The position numbers and the translations under genes are program-made. Source: an uncultured Flavobacteriales bacterium (lineage in GTDB: Bacteria; Bacteroidota; Bacteroidia; Flavobacteriales; Crocinitomicaceae). From it: 64,000 nucleotides of DNA. This document shows positions 26,792-35,675 of the stretch, piece after piece. The stretch's first letter is position 1. Every line of letters begins with the position of its first letter. A model generated the notes under the pieces. The model worked only from the letters and a program-made list of their open reading frames with translations, did not search any database and was not told the DNA's origin. Location: assembly GCA_946479285.1 (NCBI GenBank), contig CAMLFH010000019.1, positions 1 through 64,000 on the forward strand. Reading direction: 5' to 3'.

Positions 26792-28261
26792 TTAAGCCGG
26801 AATCTGCTTCAGAACCTCCAACAAATAATCCCAGAACTTCTGTACAGAAGAAATCTGCACACATTCATCCGGGGAATGCGCTCCGCGAATATTTGGACCA
26901 AAAGAGATCATATCCATTCCCGGGAAGTGTTTTCCCAAAATCCCACACTCCAAACCTGCATGACAGGCTTTGATATTCGGTTCGGCATTGAATTTTTGTC
27001 GGTATAAATCTGCCATCACCTTTAAAATGGCCGAATCGGCATTTGGCTCCCAGCCCGGATATTCTCCGCCTTGCACCACTTCCACTCCAACACTTTCAAA
27101 TGCCGCACGAATCGTATTAGCCACATCTGTTTTAGAAGATTCAACGGAACTGCGCTGTAATGACTGCGTAGTAAATACTCCGTCTCCAACCGTCACCTTT
27201 GCCAAACTCGAAGAAGCTTCCACCAGGCCGGCAATTGACGGACTCATTCTGTAAACTCCATTTTGAACTGCATAAACAGCATTTATAATTCGTTCAAAAT
27301 CAGAATCTTTTACAACTCTATTTAAATCTCCACTTTCAGAAATTGTCCAGTTCGCATCTTTTTCAATCGATTGATATTCCGCTTCTATTTGAGCAATGAT
27401 CTCATTGACTGCTTCGTGGAATTTTGTTTTCTCCGCTTCGGAAACAGCAACAACAGCTGTACTTTCTCTTGGAATAGCATTTCTTAAACTTCCTCCATCC
27501 AAACTGCATAATTTCAAATCGACTGAAGCCTTCACGTGTTTGAACAAACGGTTCATCCATTTATTGGCATTTCCTCTTCCTGTATGGATATCCATTCCGG
27601 AATGTCCGCCCAGCAAGCCACGCAATTTGATCTCGAAGCAAATATAATTAGCCGGCAAATCTTCGTGAGTAATTGCCAATTTTGTATTCGTATCGATTCC
27701 GCCTGCACAACCGATCGACAACTCATCATCGTCTTCCGTGTCCAAATTCAACAAAATTGTACCGGAAATATTAGAAGCATCTACCTGTAAAGCTCCGGTC
27801 ATCCCGGTTTCTTCATCAATGGTAAAAAGTGCTTCAATTGCCGGGTGAGCGATATCTGTTGATTTCAAAACCGCCATAATTGTTGCAACACCAATTCCGT
27901 TGTCAGCTCCAAGTGTGGTTCCGTTAGCACGAACCCAGTCACCATCCACCAACATTTCAATTCCCTGCTGATCAAAATCAAAAATGGTATCGGAATTTTT
28001 CTGATGAACCATGTCCAAATGCGACTGCATGACAATCGTTTGCCGGTCTTCCATTCCGGAAGTTGCCGGTTTCTTGATAATTACATTCCCAATAGCATCC
28101 TGAATCGTCTCAAAACCCAATGATTTACCAAAATTCATCATGAATTCGATCACATGCTCTTCTTTCTTTGAAGGACGCGGCACTGCATTCAAATCCGCAA
28201 AATGGTTCCACAATGCTTTTGGTTCTAAATCTCTTACTTCCATTTTTAAGTTATTAGGCAA
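26792..28261 (-). CDS. pepD: Aminoacyl-histidine dipeptidase (M20C)
   Basis: The 489-residue enzyme has the M20 metal-site motifs MQSHLDMVHQ (about 79-88) and LGADNGIGVA (about 118-127), IDEETGMTG (about 148-156) as the catalytic Glu region, and a lid domain in the middle. Length fits PepD (about 485). It hydrolyses carnosine-like and other X-His dipeptides in the cytoplasm. Gene is monocistronic, with a terminator behind it. In front lies a short AT-rich inverted repeat (caatag / ctattg) at 28258-28320. Confidence 0.94.
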   Translation of the reverse strand: MPNNLKMEVRDLEPKALWNHFADLNAVPRPSKKEEHVIEFMMNFGKSLGFETIQDAIGNVIIKKPATSGMEDRQTIVMQSHLDMVHQKNSDTIFDFDQQGIEMLVDGDWVRANGTTLGADNGIGVATIMAVLKSTDIAHPAIEALFTIDEETGMTGALQVDASNISGTILLNLDTEDDDELSIGCAGGIDTNTKLAITHEDLPANYICFEIKLRGLLGGHSGMDIHTGRGNANKWMNRLFKHVKASVDLKLCSLDGGSLRNAIPRESTAVVAVSEAEKTKFHEAVNEIIAQIEAEYQSIEKDANWTISESGDLNRVVKDSDFERIINAVYAVQNGVYRMSPSIAGLVEASSSLAKVTVGDGVFTTQSLQRSSVESSKTDVANTIRAAFESVGVEVVQGGEYPGWEPNADSAILKVMADLYRQKFNAEPNIKACHAGLECGILGKHFPGMDMISFGPNIRGAHSPDECVQISSVQKFWDYLLEVLKQIPA

Positions 28262-28311
28262 TAGTGATCAGGCAATAGGCAAATTAGAAGGTAATTACTA
28301 TTGCCTGTTTA

Positions 28312-28530
28312 CTATTCACTATTGCGAATATTTACTATTCTATTGATATACAATTCCTCTACTTTTGCACGCGCCCAAGGGGTTTTGCGCAAAAATTTCA
28401 GGCTGGACTTTACACTGGGGTCATTGATAAAGCAATTGACGGGGATTAATTTCCCCAAACGCTCAAAACCAAACTCTTCAACCAGTTCAGTCACTATTTT
28501 CTCCAATGTTATTCCGTGCAGAGGATCCAT
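28312..28530 (-). CDS. VF530 family (DUF2132) small DNA-binding protein
   Basis: The 72-residue protein matches VF530: [20 protein letters not shown] at the start and [18 protein letters not shown] at the end, both characteristic. Structural work on the family suggests a DNA-binding fold. It is short, cytoplasmic and in single copy here. It follows ettA on the minus strand after a repeat-rich gap of 127 nt. Confidence 0.87.
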   Translation of the reverse strand: MDPLHGITLEKIVTELVEEFGFERLGKLIPVNCFINDPSVKSSLKFLRKTPWARAKVEELYINRIVNIRNSE

Positions 28531-28554
28531 TCTTTTAATATTCCAAAGGGATTC

Positions 28555-28640
28555 GAAGCCTCCCCCCTTTTAAGGGGGATCGAGGGGGATGGCTAAGAAT
28601 TTCGGAAGCCACCCTCCTTAGTCCTCCCTCAAGGGAGGAA
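28555..28640. repeat. GGGAGG/CCTCCC intergenic repeat
   Basis: Inverted blocks CCCCCTT..AAGGGGG (28563-28578) and CCTCCCT..AGGGAGG (28623-28638) flank aagaatttcggaagccaccc. Similar blocks occur widely between genes in Bacteroidetes from memory. It lies between the ettA stop and the VF530 start and could act as a folded spacer. Confidence 0.5.
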
Positions 28641-28657
28641 ACCTGAATCAACTTCGA

Positions 28658-30340
28658 TTAAACCAATTTTCTATATTTAATACGCTTCGGAGCAGCATCC
28701 CCCAAACGTTTACGCTTATTTTCTTCGTATTCTGAATACGATCCTTCAAACCAAACAACCTCAGAATCACCCTCAAAAGCGAGGATATGTGTACAAATAC
28801 GATCCAGGAACCAACGGTCGTGGGAAATAACCACCGCACAACCTGCGAAGCTTTCAATTCCTTCCTCCAAAGCTCGTAAAGTATTGATATCGATATCATT
28901 CGTAGGCTCATCCAGTAAAAGCACGTTTGCTTCTGTCATCAAGGTCATGGCCAAATGCAGGCGGTTTCTTTCTCCACCGGAAAGTATTCCAACCTTCTTA
29001 CTTTGATCGGAACCTGCAAAATTGAATTTCGACAAGTAGGCACGTGCATTGAATTTTTGATTTCCGATTTCAATGAACTCATTTCCACCACCAATCACTT
29101 CAAATACTGTTTTTTCCGGAGAAATATCTTTGTGGGTTTGATCTACGTAACCGATTTTCACCGTTTCACCAATTGCAAAGGTTCCTTTATCAGGTTGCAA
29201 TTCATCCATGATCATTTTGAAGATCGTTGTTTTACCGGCACCATTCGGCCCGATAATCCCCACAATTCCTGCCGGTGGCAACTGGAAGTTCAAATCGTCG
29301 TATAACATTTTATCTCCAAACGCTTTCATTACATGCTCTGCATTGATCACGTTGTTTCCTAAACGAGGACCATTCGGAATCGGAATCTCCAATTTCACTT
29401 CTTTGTCCTTCATGTCTTCCGACATCATTTTGTCGTAGTTCTGAATACGTGCTTTGTTCTTTGCATGACGCCCTTTTGGGTTCATTCTTACCCATTCCAA
29501 CTCGCGGGCAAGCATTTTCTGACGTTTTGATTCTGTTTTTTCTTCCTCTTTCAGTCGGTTTCCTTTTTGCTCCAGCCAGGAAGAATAATTTCCTTTCCAC
29601 GGAATTCCTTCTCCGCGATCTAATTCAAGGATCCAGCCAGCTACATTATCCAGGAAATAACGGTCGTGAGTTACTGCAATGACAGTTCCCTGGTATTGTT
29701 GTAAATGCTGCTCTAACCAATCAATAGATTCTGCATCCAAGTGGTTGGTAGGCTCATCCAGCAATAGAACATCCGGTGTTTGCAATAACAAACGACACAA
29801 AGCCACACGGCGTTTCTCTCCCCCGGAAAGTGTTTCGATCAACTGATCATCCGGCGGACAACGCAATGCATCCATTGCACGATCCAATTTATTGTCCAGC
29901 TCCCATGCGTCAACAGCATCAATCTTATCCTGTACAACTCCCTGACGAGCAATTAGTTTATCCATTTTATCCGGATCATTCAAGACTTCTTCATCCATGA
30001 AAGACGCATTGATTTCTTCGTATTCTTTTAGAATATCTACGATATCCTGAACACCTTCCATCACCACTTCTTTCACAGTCTTCTTCAGATCCAATTCTGG
30101 TTCCTGCGGTAAATATCCCACAGAATAACCCGCAGAGAATACCACATCGCCCCGGTAAGCTTTATCCAATCCTGCAATGATCTTCATTACGGTAGATTTT
30201 CCGGAACCGTTCAAACCGATGATCCCGATTTTCGCACCGTAGAAAAAAGAGAGGTAAATATTTTTAATGATCTGCTTTCCCTGCGGTGTCTCTTTAGAAA
30301 CTCCAACCATGGAAAATATGATTTTCTTATCGTCTGACAT
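28658..30340 (-). CDS. ettA: Energy-dependent translational throttle protein EttA (ABC-F)
   Basis: The 560-residue protein has two ABC domains: Walker A GLNGSGKST (about 42-50) and GPNGAGKTT (about 360-368), signatures LSGGEKRR and LSGGERNR, and intact catalytic Glu in both DEPTN motifs. The linker (about 245-320) holds the P-site tRNA interaction motif region with RMNPKGRHAKNKAR. No membrane segments are present, as expected for ABC-F ribosome factors. EttA binds the E site and gates the first elongation step by ATP/ADP ratio. Confidence 0.95.
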   Translation of the reverse strand: MSDDKKIIFSMVGVSKETPQGKQIIKNIYLSFFYGAKIGIIGLNGSGKSTVMKIIAGLDKAYRGDVVFSAGYSVGYLPQEPELDLKKTVKEVVMEGVQDIVDILKEYEEINASFMDEEVLNDPDKMDKLIARQGVVQDKIDAVDAWELDNKLDRAMDALRCPPDDQLIETLSGGEKRRVALCRLLLQTPDVLLLDEPTNHLDAESIDWLEQHLQQYQGTVIAVTHDRYFLDNVAGWILELDRGEGIPWKGNYSSWLEQKGNRLKEEEKTESKRQKMLARELEWVRMNPKGRHAKNKARIQNYDKMMSEDMKDKEVKLEIPIPNGPRLGNNVINAEHVMKAFGDKMLYDDLNFQLPPAGIVGIIGPNGAGKTTIFKMIMDELQPDKGTFAIGETVKIGYVDQTHKDISPEKTVFEVIGGGNEFIEIGNQKFNARAYLSKFNFAGSDQSKKVGILSGGERNRLHLAMTLMTEANVLLLDEPTNDIDINTLRALEEGIESFAGCAVVISHDRWFLDRICTHILAFEGDSEVVWFEGSYSEYEENKRKRLGDAAPKRIKYRKLV

Positions 30341-30410
30341 ATTGAATTTTTAAGGAAAACAAAGATAACATTCTCTGCGAAAATGCATGTATGAAGGAAG
30401 GGAGATAACA

Positions 30411-30446
30411 AAAAAAGAGCCCGGAAATAACTATCCGAACTCTTTC
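30411..30446 (-). terminator. Terminator behind the DUF5362 gene
   Basis: On the minus strand aaagagttcgga pairs with tccgggctcttt and is followed by seven Ts. It lies 21 nt behind the DUF5362-like stop and ends the small-membrane-protein cluster. Confidence 0.65.
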
Positions 30447-30467
30447 AATAATGCGTTCAATTTGGAA

Positions 30468-30908
30468 TTAGAACATTCTGCTGAATCCTGAACCAATACC
30501 AACAAAAATTAATATAATATATAACGCCAGGAATACAATGGTAAAAATACCGGAGAATTTAAAGAATGATTTCAAATTCTGAACCCCGTATTCAAACTCA
30601 CTTTGTTTAGTTGAATTCAAACCTCTAGTTATTGAGATTGCAAAACGAATCATGTAAAGAGCCGGAAAAATCATCGCAATTGCCAAACCTACATAAAGGA
30701 AAGCCACACCGATCAAAGGCCCCATACCGGTTGACAAAGCTGCAACCAACATTACTAAGGCCCCGATTGCCGTAATTCCTGTGAAAATAAAGCCAACAAT
30801 AGCCAGGAACCTCGCCCAGCTTGCTGAAGTGAGTAAATTCTGCTTGATTGAATCAGAGATCTTCAGTTTATCGCTATTCAATTCAATGTTTTGATCTAAT
30901 GTATCCAT
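30468..30908 (-). CDS. DUF5362-like small membrane protein
   Basis: The 146-residue protein has three to four membrane segments (about 32-55, 60-85, 112-140) and ends in a Gly-rich, charged tail. The SASWARFLAIVGFIFTG start resembles DUF5362, though I am not certain. It is last in a same-strand cluster of five membrane protein genes and is followed by a terminator. Function unknown. Confidence 0.7.
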   Translation of the reverse strand: MDTLDQNIELNSDKLKISDSIKQNLLTSASWARFLAIVGFIFTGITAIGALVMLVAALSTGMGPLIGVAFLYVGLAIAMIFPALYMIRFAISITRGLNSTKQSEFEYGVQNLKSFFKFSGIFTIVFLALYIILIFVGIGSGFSRMF

Positions 30909-30928
30909 ATTGATTTTTAATTAATTAT

Positions 30929-31405
30929 TTAATCTAATAAATCAGGCTTGTCTGAAATAACAAATGCCCCTTCACCTTTAGGAAGTGAACGCAATTTGTT
31001 TTTCATGTTGGCAGTCTGTACCCAATATACGATGAACAGAACAAGACCTGCTAAGCCAATGATTATTTCAAAGCTCCAAGGCATAGGAATCGGAAGTGCA
31101 CCAAAGGCATTACAACTAGCAAGTACAATTCCCAGTGTTTTTAAATAATCTCCCGATTGAGGAACATTCCGGTGTTCAAATTCCCGTTTGAGCGATTCAC
31201 TGATCTTCAAATACAGGATAAATCCATACACGTAATTAAATAAGGGAATGAACATCAACCAAACATTTCCCGGAGGAACCTGGCGATTGTTAGGATTACA
31301 TTCTCTTAAAAGGTCTTGTAAATTCTTCAGGTAAAAAACGAAAAGAACAATTAGCCCTCCGCAAAGGACCAATATCAACATTGCTTCAGTAGCACCAAAT
31401 CTCAT
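30929..31405 (-). CDS. Small multi-pass membrane protein (paralogue of 31431-31898)
   Basis: The 158-residue protein has about three membrane segments (8-28, 48-70, 95-130) and the pattern NNRQVPPGNVWLMFIPLFNY followed by LYLKISESLKREFEHRN. Nearly the same elements occur in its upstream neighbour (RQIQPGFVWMLFIPFYGAY and KMAESLKREFEERN), so the pair are tandem paralogues. The family is unnamed to me. No catalytic motif is visible. Confidence 0.7.
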   Translation of the reverse strand: MRFGATEAMLILVLCGGLIVLFVFYLKNLQDLLRECNPNNRQVPPGNVWLMFIPLFNYVYGFILYLKISESLKREFEHRNVPQSGDYLKTLGIVLASCNAFGALPIPMPWSFEIIIGLAGLVLFIVYWVQTANMKNKLRSLPKGEGAFVISDKPDLLD

Positions 31406-31430
31406 AATAGTATCGGTTGATATTTATTTA

Positions 31431-31898
31431 TTAATCCAATAAATCCGTATTACTTGAAATGCGAATTCCTTCGGTTGCTTTCGGAAGTGATTTCAGCATT
31501 TTTTTGTACTGGGCCATTTTCACCCAAAAAATAATTCCTACAACGGCCCACCCAATAATTGCTAAGAAATTAAGGAACGGAATAATGAAACCCATCATTA
31601 TAAACGGAAGTGCCAATCCAAGTGATTTTCCATAATCTCCAGGCTGCGGACTGTTTCGCTCTTCAAATTCGCGTTTCAAACTTTCAGCCATCTTTGGATA
31701 CAAGCTAAATGGAAAAATATATGCTCCATAAAAAGGAATAAACAACATCCAAACGAATCCCGGTTGGATTTGACGGTTTTTTGGATCCACCTGTCTCATT
31801 AAATCCATCAGATTTTTGACATAAAGCACCATACATGCAATCATACCTCCGATAAGAGCAAAATAAAGAAGAACACCAATGATAATTAAACCTTGCAT
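31431..31898 (-). CDS. Small multi-pass membrane protein (paralogue of 30929-31405)
   Basis: The 155-residue protein has three to four membrane segments and shares the YVKNLMDLMRQVDPKNRQ and KREFEERNSPQPGDYGKSLG motifs with its tandem partner. C-termini of both end in SxTDLLD/DKPDLLD. It is 25 nt upstream of its paralogue. Function unknown; duplication in place is clear. Confidence 0.7.
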   Translation of the reverse strand: MQGLIIIGVLLYFALIGGMIACMVLYVKNLMDLMRQVDPKNRQIQPGFVWMLFIPFYGAYIFPFSLYPKMAESLKREFEERNSPQPGDYGKSLGLALPFIMMGFIIPFLNFLAIIGWAVVGIIFWVKMAQYKKMLKSLPKATEGIRISSNTDLLD

Positions 31899-31939
31899 AA
31901 GTAAAATAGTATTAAATTATTAGGGCGCTAAAGTATACA

Positions 31940-32407
31940 TTAAAAATCAGTTGAAACCGGTTTTCTGGACAATTTATTCATTTCCGAAGCGTAGACAACG
32001 ATAAACGCTATGGAGATCGCATTCCACAATAAACCCCAGAACAATCCGGAACCTAAACTTTTGACCAACCCCATGATCGTGTAGATCGAAAACAGGATAG
32101 CCGGAACTTTCCCCAGGCAATAGATCCAGAGCCCCCAGCGCTTTAAGCGGAACATAAAAATGGCACCTGCCGTACAAAGAGCCGGAAGAATCAACCAATC
32201 CAGGAAAAACAAGGCACCTGTATATTCACTTGAATCAGCTGTAGGATTATAAACAGCTGTAGCCATCAGTCCATAAGTAGTAACGGTGAAAATTATGCCG
32301 CAAGATACCCAGGTCAAAATACAAACAACCGTTAACAAAAGGGTTCTCCTGTTTTTCAACTGAACCTCTAAACTGTCCACCGCTTCTTCTGTTCTCCAAC
32401 TTTCCAT
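31940..32407 (-). CDS. Small multi-pass membrane protein of unknown function
   Basis: The 155-residue protein has four membrane segments (about 22-48, 65-85, 92-112, 118-140). It begins MESWRTEEAVDSLEVQLKNR, cytosolic and charged. It is not clearly similar to its neighbours, though size and topology match. It lies between the paralogous pair and the DUF4190-like gene. Confidence 0.68.
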   Translation of the reverse strand: MESWRTEEAVDSLEVQLKNRRTLLLTVVCILTWVSCGIIFTVTTYGLMATAVYNPTADSSEYTGALFFLDWLILPALCTAGAIFMFRLKRWGLWIYCLGKVPAILFSIYTIMGLVKSLGSGLFWGLLWNAISIAFIVVYASEMNKLSRKPVSTDF

Positions 32408-32432
32408 TAAAAAGAATTTCTCTAAAATAAAA

Positions 32433-32459
32433 AATCCCCGGTAAAAACTACCGGGGATT
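32433..32459 (-). terminator. Terminator behind the DUF4190-like gene
   Basis: On the minus strand a 10-bp GC-rich hairpin (AATCCCCGGT and its complement, loop of 7) is followed by an A/T-rich TTTTTTATTTT tract. It lies 22 nt behind the stop at 32482 and separates that gene from the rest of the cluster. Confidence 0.75.
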
Positions 32460-32481
32460 CAAACATATCGTTTAGAACGAA

Positions 32482-32844
32482 TTACATGTTTCTATTCCAG
32501 TCTTTCTGTAATTCCATTGCACCTTTGTTACGAGCATCGACTAATTCACCGATGTTTACAACAGCCATTGCAGACCAAACTGTAGCAACAAGACCAACGA
32601 TCAAACCAGCGATAGCCAATCCACGTTTTCCTCCTGTTTTTTTCAATTTACCCATAGCCATAGCACAAAGTACTACTGAGATAAGACAAATTGCAAGTCC
32701 GATGTAAGCCATAACAGTTGATCCTACAAGCACTGCGATTACGTTGAAAGGAACAATCATTCCAACCAATGCTAAAATAAATCCACCTACTGCAGCACCT
32801 TTACCTTCCGGCTTCATTGTTGTTGCGTCTAAATTTTCTGACAT
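32482..32844 (-). CDS. DUF4190-like small membrane protein
   Basis: With the start at ATG 32844 the product has 120 residues, two to three membrane segments (about 17-60 and 70-95), a Gly-rich GKLKKTGGKRGLAIAGLIVG loop typical of DUF4190-like proteins, and a hydrophilic C-terminus. The longer frame up to 32901 adds a 19-residue stretch with no signal character, so the shorter start is preferred. It is a single-gene unit with its own terminator. Confidence 0.72.
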   Translation of the reverse strand: MSENLDATTMKPEGKGAAVGGFILALVGMIVPFNVIAVLVGSTVMAYIGLAICLISVVLCAMAMGKLKKTGGKRGLAIAGLIVGLVATVWSAMAVVNIGELVDARNKGAMELQKDWNRNM

Positions 32845-33108
32845 AATTATAAATTTTGAGTTACCCGGCGAAATTAATATCTTTATTTGTAGAATCAGCA
32901 CTATTGTTAAAAAAAGTGAATATTTTTTTATTCAACATTTTTAGTTAATAACCTCTGAAAACACTTTATACATCAGTGTTACAGGGCTTAAACACCACTA
33001 AAAAAGTAATTACTAAAAAAATGAATAAAAAGGTTGTTAACAATCAATTTCGGCAAAATGCTGTTTTTATTTGAGTGATTTCACGTTATTTTTGTTAAAA
33101 TTAAATTC

Positions 33109-33729
33109 ATGAAAAATTCAGTTCTGTTCCTCGGAGCACTGCTTATGGTCCTTAGTTTCTCTTGCAAAAAGAAAAACCTGAAATACACCATCAAAGGAAC
33201 CATCACCGATTCATCGTTCAATGCGCCGCTTTCAGGAGCTAAAGTTACGATATCTGTTACCACCACTTCCAATGGCACACCTGTGCAAAAAGCAACGGTC
33301 ACAACAGACGCAAGCGGGAATTATTCGTATGAACTGGAACGCGACAAAATACAGAACGTGGTCATTTCTGTTGATAAAGACAATTATTTCAGCGACGGCA
33401 CAACCACAACCCTGGATAATTTATCCCTGGATGATGACAATACTTTCAACTACAGCGTTTATGCCAAGTCCTGGGTAAGACTTCATTTTTTAAGTGACGG
33501 AACAAAAACCATTAAATATTACAAGCAGTCGGGTAAAAACGGGTGTGAAGAATGCTGTACGATGGGAGAAGTTCAACTGAACAACGTAACGGACCAAAGT
33601 GTATACTGTATTAACGATGGAAATACATTGTATAAAATATTCTACGATGTACAGGGAACTTCCAATAACGGAACATTAAGCGTTAACACAGTTCCTTTTG
33701 ATACGACGGATATTTTGATTAGCTATTAA
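33109..33729 (+). CDS. Lipoprotein with carboxypeptidase-regulatory-like domain
   Basis: The 206-residue protein has a lipoprotein signal (LSFSC, Cys19; CKKKN follows) and an Ig-like CarboxypepD_reg domain (about 25-115) with IKGTITDSSFNAPLSGAKV and DASGNYSYEL. The C-terminal half has four close cysteines (NGCEECCTMG), unusual for this domain and suggestive of metal or disulfide chemistry. It is probably at the outer membrane. A candidate -7 box TATTTTTG lies at 33087-33094. A degenerate GTAGG palindrome follows the stop. Confidence 0.75.
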   Translation: MKNSVLFLGALLMVLSFSCKKKNLKYTIKGTITDSSFNAPLSGAKVTISVTTTSNGTPVQKATVTTDASGNYSYELERDKIQNVVISVDKDNYFSDGTTTTLDNLSLDDDNTFNYSVYAKSWVRLHFLSDGTKTIKYYKQSGKNGCEECCTMGEVQLNNVTDQSVYCINDGNTLYKIFYDVQGTSNNGTLSVNTVPFDTTDILISY

Positions 33730-33733
33730 ACAC

Positions 33734-33761
33734 GCAGGAGCGCGATTAATCGCACCCCTAC
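33734..33761. repeat. Interspersed palindrome, GTAGG family, degenerate copy
   Basis: The gcgcgattaatcgc core matches the perfect copies at 15186 and 49551, while the outer arms (gcagga / ccctac) have mismatches. It lies between the convergent lipoprotein (stop 33729) and helicase (stop 33784) genes. Confidence 0.65.
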
Positions 33762-33783
33762 CGTATATATGTCATTTATAATT

Positions 33784-35304
33784 CTATTCCGCCTCGATCT
33801 CGTCAAATTTCATGCGGATTTCCTGGCGCAGCTGGCGATTATAGGTCTCCATCAGGTATTTGAAATAATTCGGAGTACTTTTCGCAATACACTTGGTATA
33901 AAGCTTTAAACGATGTTCTATGTGATCCTGCAATGAATCCACAATCATAATAGCGTCATCCAAATCCTTTGTCTTTCGCACGATTCCTTCGCAGTGATTT
34001 GTCAGTGAAAGATCTACAGCCAGTTTCCCTTTCTCCCCTTTCTCCAAACATTCGTAATAGACATCACGAATACTGAACTCTTCCAGGAAATTCGTGTCCA
34101 CTAATTGCTCCATGTGGCGCGGGAACTCGAACTCAACCTCAAACTCCAGGTCATCATCTTCGCTCAAACGAGATTCTAAAAATCTGTCCGGAAAACGAAA
34201 CGCATCCTGCCAGTTGATATAATCCTGCCACAAACCGAAACGGCGAACATTGTTCCCCAAATCGATCAGTTTAAAATTTGCTTTATTCGGCAAACGGCGC
34301 GATCCACGACCAATCATCTGGTGATATAAAGTCAAAGAGCGGGTTGCACGATTCAAAATAATAGTCTCAACAGTAGGTTCATCAAAACCGGTAGTCAAAA
34401 TCCCAACAGAAGTCAGGATAGCATCTTTGGTTGTTTTAAACCAGGATAAAACATCTTTTCGATCTTTATCTGAAAAAGTAGAATCCAGGTGACGAATCTT
34501 ATACCCTCTTTTCTTGAATGTTTCCTCCACACGCAGTGAAGTTTCGATTCCCGAGTTAAAGATCAACGTTTTATCTCCTACAGCAACTTCTTCATAGGCA
34601 AATAACAATTTCTCCTGCATGAAGTAGTTCCCGTAAACAGTTTCAGAAGAACTTACTGTAAAATCTCCGTTCGTACCAATCTTTAGGCCGTGCAGGTTTA
34701 CATCATAAGTAAATGTTTCTGCATCCGACAAATAACCGCCCTGGATCAGGGAAGAAATACTTTCACCGACTAATAACTTATTGTAATGATCATTCAGTGG
34801 CAAAGCTTTGTTGGAACTCAACGGTGTAGCCGTAACTCCCAGGATATTTGCTCCCGAATAATATTGAAAAATCTTTCTAAAACTATTGTAATGCGCTTCA
34901 TCAACAATCACCAAACCAACACCGTCCACGAAATTTTCGTTTTCCTGTAATCGGTTGTTCAGCGTTTCCACCATTGCGATATAACACGGATGATGCTCTT
35001 CATCTGTAAGGCTCTTTACATCACTTGAAATAACTTTATTGGAAATACCAAGCGCATTCAACTGCTTGGAAGTCTGCACGGATAATTCAATACGGTGTGT
35101 AAGGATCAATACCTTTTTCTGGTAACGTTCGATATAGCTTTTCGCTACCTCGGAAAAGATCACAGTTTTTCCACCTCCGGTGGGAAGTTGGAATAGCAGG
35201 TTATAATCCGAACCGTTTTTATCCAGTTCGTCAATAATAGCATTTACAGTTTTTTCCTGAAACGGGTATAAAATCTTTGCTTGAAACAGCTGTTCGTCGA
35301 TCAT
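33784..35304 (-). CDS. DEAD/DEAH-box (SF2) helicase of the restriction-enzyme R-subunit type
   Basis: The 506-residue protein has Walker A PTGGGKT (41-47), DEAH (135-138), TAT motif GVTATP (about 155-160) and motif VI QMIGRGSRR (about 338-346). The layout is the type III restriction/UvrB-like SF2 helicase. The C-terminal 130 residues are charged and not recognised. No nuclease, methylase or other defence gene is adjacent, so a restriction role is not supported; DNA repair or RNA remodelling is possible. A good promoter lies at 35324-35353. Confidence 0.88.
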   Translation of the reverse strand: MIDEQLFQAKILYPFQEKTVNAIIDELDKNGSDYNLLFQLPTGGGKTVIFSEVAKSYIERYQKKVLILTHRIELSVQTSKQLNALGISNKVISSDVKSLTDEEHHPCYIAMVETLNNRLQENENFVDGVGLVIVDEAHYNSFRKIFQYYSGANILGVTATPLSSNKALPLNDHYNKLLVGESISSLIQGGYLSDAETFTYDVNLHGLKIGTNGDFTVSSSETVYGNYFMQEKLLFAYEEVAVGDKTLIFNSGIETSLRVEETFKKRGYKIRHLDSTFSDKDRKDVLSWFKTTKDAILTSVGILTTGFDEPTVETIILNRATRSLTLYHQMIGRGSRRLPNKANFKLIDLGNNVRRFGLWQDYINWQDAFRFPDRFLESRLSEDDDLEFEVEFEFPRHMEQLVDTNFLEEFSIRDVYYECLEKGEKGKLAVDLSLTNHCEGIVRKTKDLDDAIMIVDSLQDHIEHRLKLYTKCIAKSTPNYFKYLMETYNRQLRQEIRMKFDEIEAE

Positions 35305-35323
35305 TTGTTAAAAAAAGGGCTTA

Positions 35324-35353
35324 CAAAAGTACGGTTCTTTTAAGGAATTACAA
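35324..35353 (-). promoter_or_regulatory. Bacteroidetes-type promoter for the helicase gene
   Basis: On the minus strand TTG (35351-35353) and TACTTTTG (35324-35331) are separated by 19 nt, matching the -33/-7 consensus (TTG, 19-21 nt, TAnnTTTG). The -7 box ends 19 nt before ATG 35304. Confidence 0.65.
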
Positions 35354-35558
35354 ACAGGCTTACTCAATTATTCTCATAATTTTATTTAAACGGCTCTTTT
35401 TGCTCCGTCAGCCTATCCAAATTTCCTACTATTCAATAACTACTTTTTCATTTAAATATTATTTAACACAATAAAATCAGTTATTAAGACATTTTAATAA
35501 ATGAATCATTATGCCGGCATATTAATTGCGTAACTTCTATATAATAAAACGATACGTC

Positions 35559-35675
35559 ATGAAAACAAAAACAATAAAAGAGAAAAAGCAAAGCAGCGCA
35601 AAAAGTTTTGATAAAGCTTTGATCCATTTGGGAATCCATTATCCGGTTCAACCAATCATGATCAAGAAAGCTTAA
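35559..35675 (+). CDS. Possible 38-residue basic peptide
   Basis: A short frame from ATG 35559 to TAA 35675 encodes a 38-residue Lys-rich peptide beginning MKTKTIKEKKQSSAKSFDKA and ending MIKKA. It overlaps the 3' end of the convergent TonB receptor by 4 nt. No hairpin or ribosome-binding site was seen. The 254-nt gap in front is AT-rich and otherwise empty. It could be an incidental ORF. Confidence 0.35.
   Translation: MKTKTIKEKKQSSAKSFDKALIHLGIHYPVQPIMIKKA

Noticed and set aside
33784..35304. Restriction-modification or phage-defence locus
   Set aside because: The helicase has no methylase, nuclease or specificity gene on either side; neighbours are a lipoprotein and a TonB receptor.
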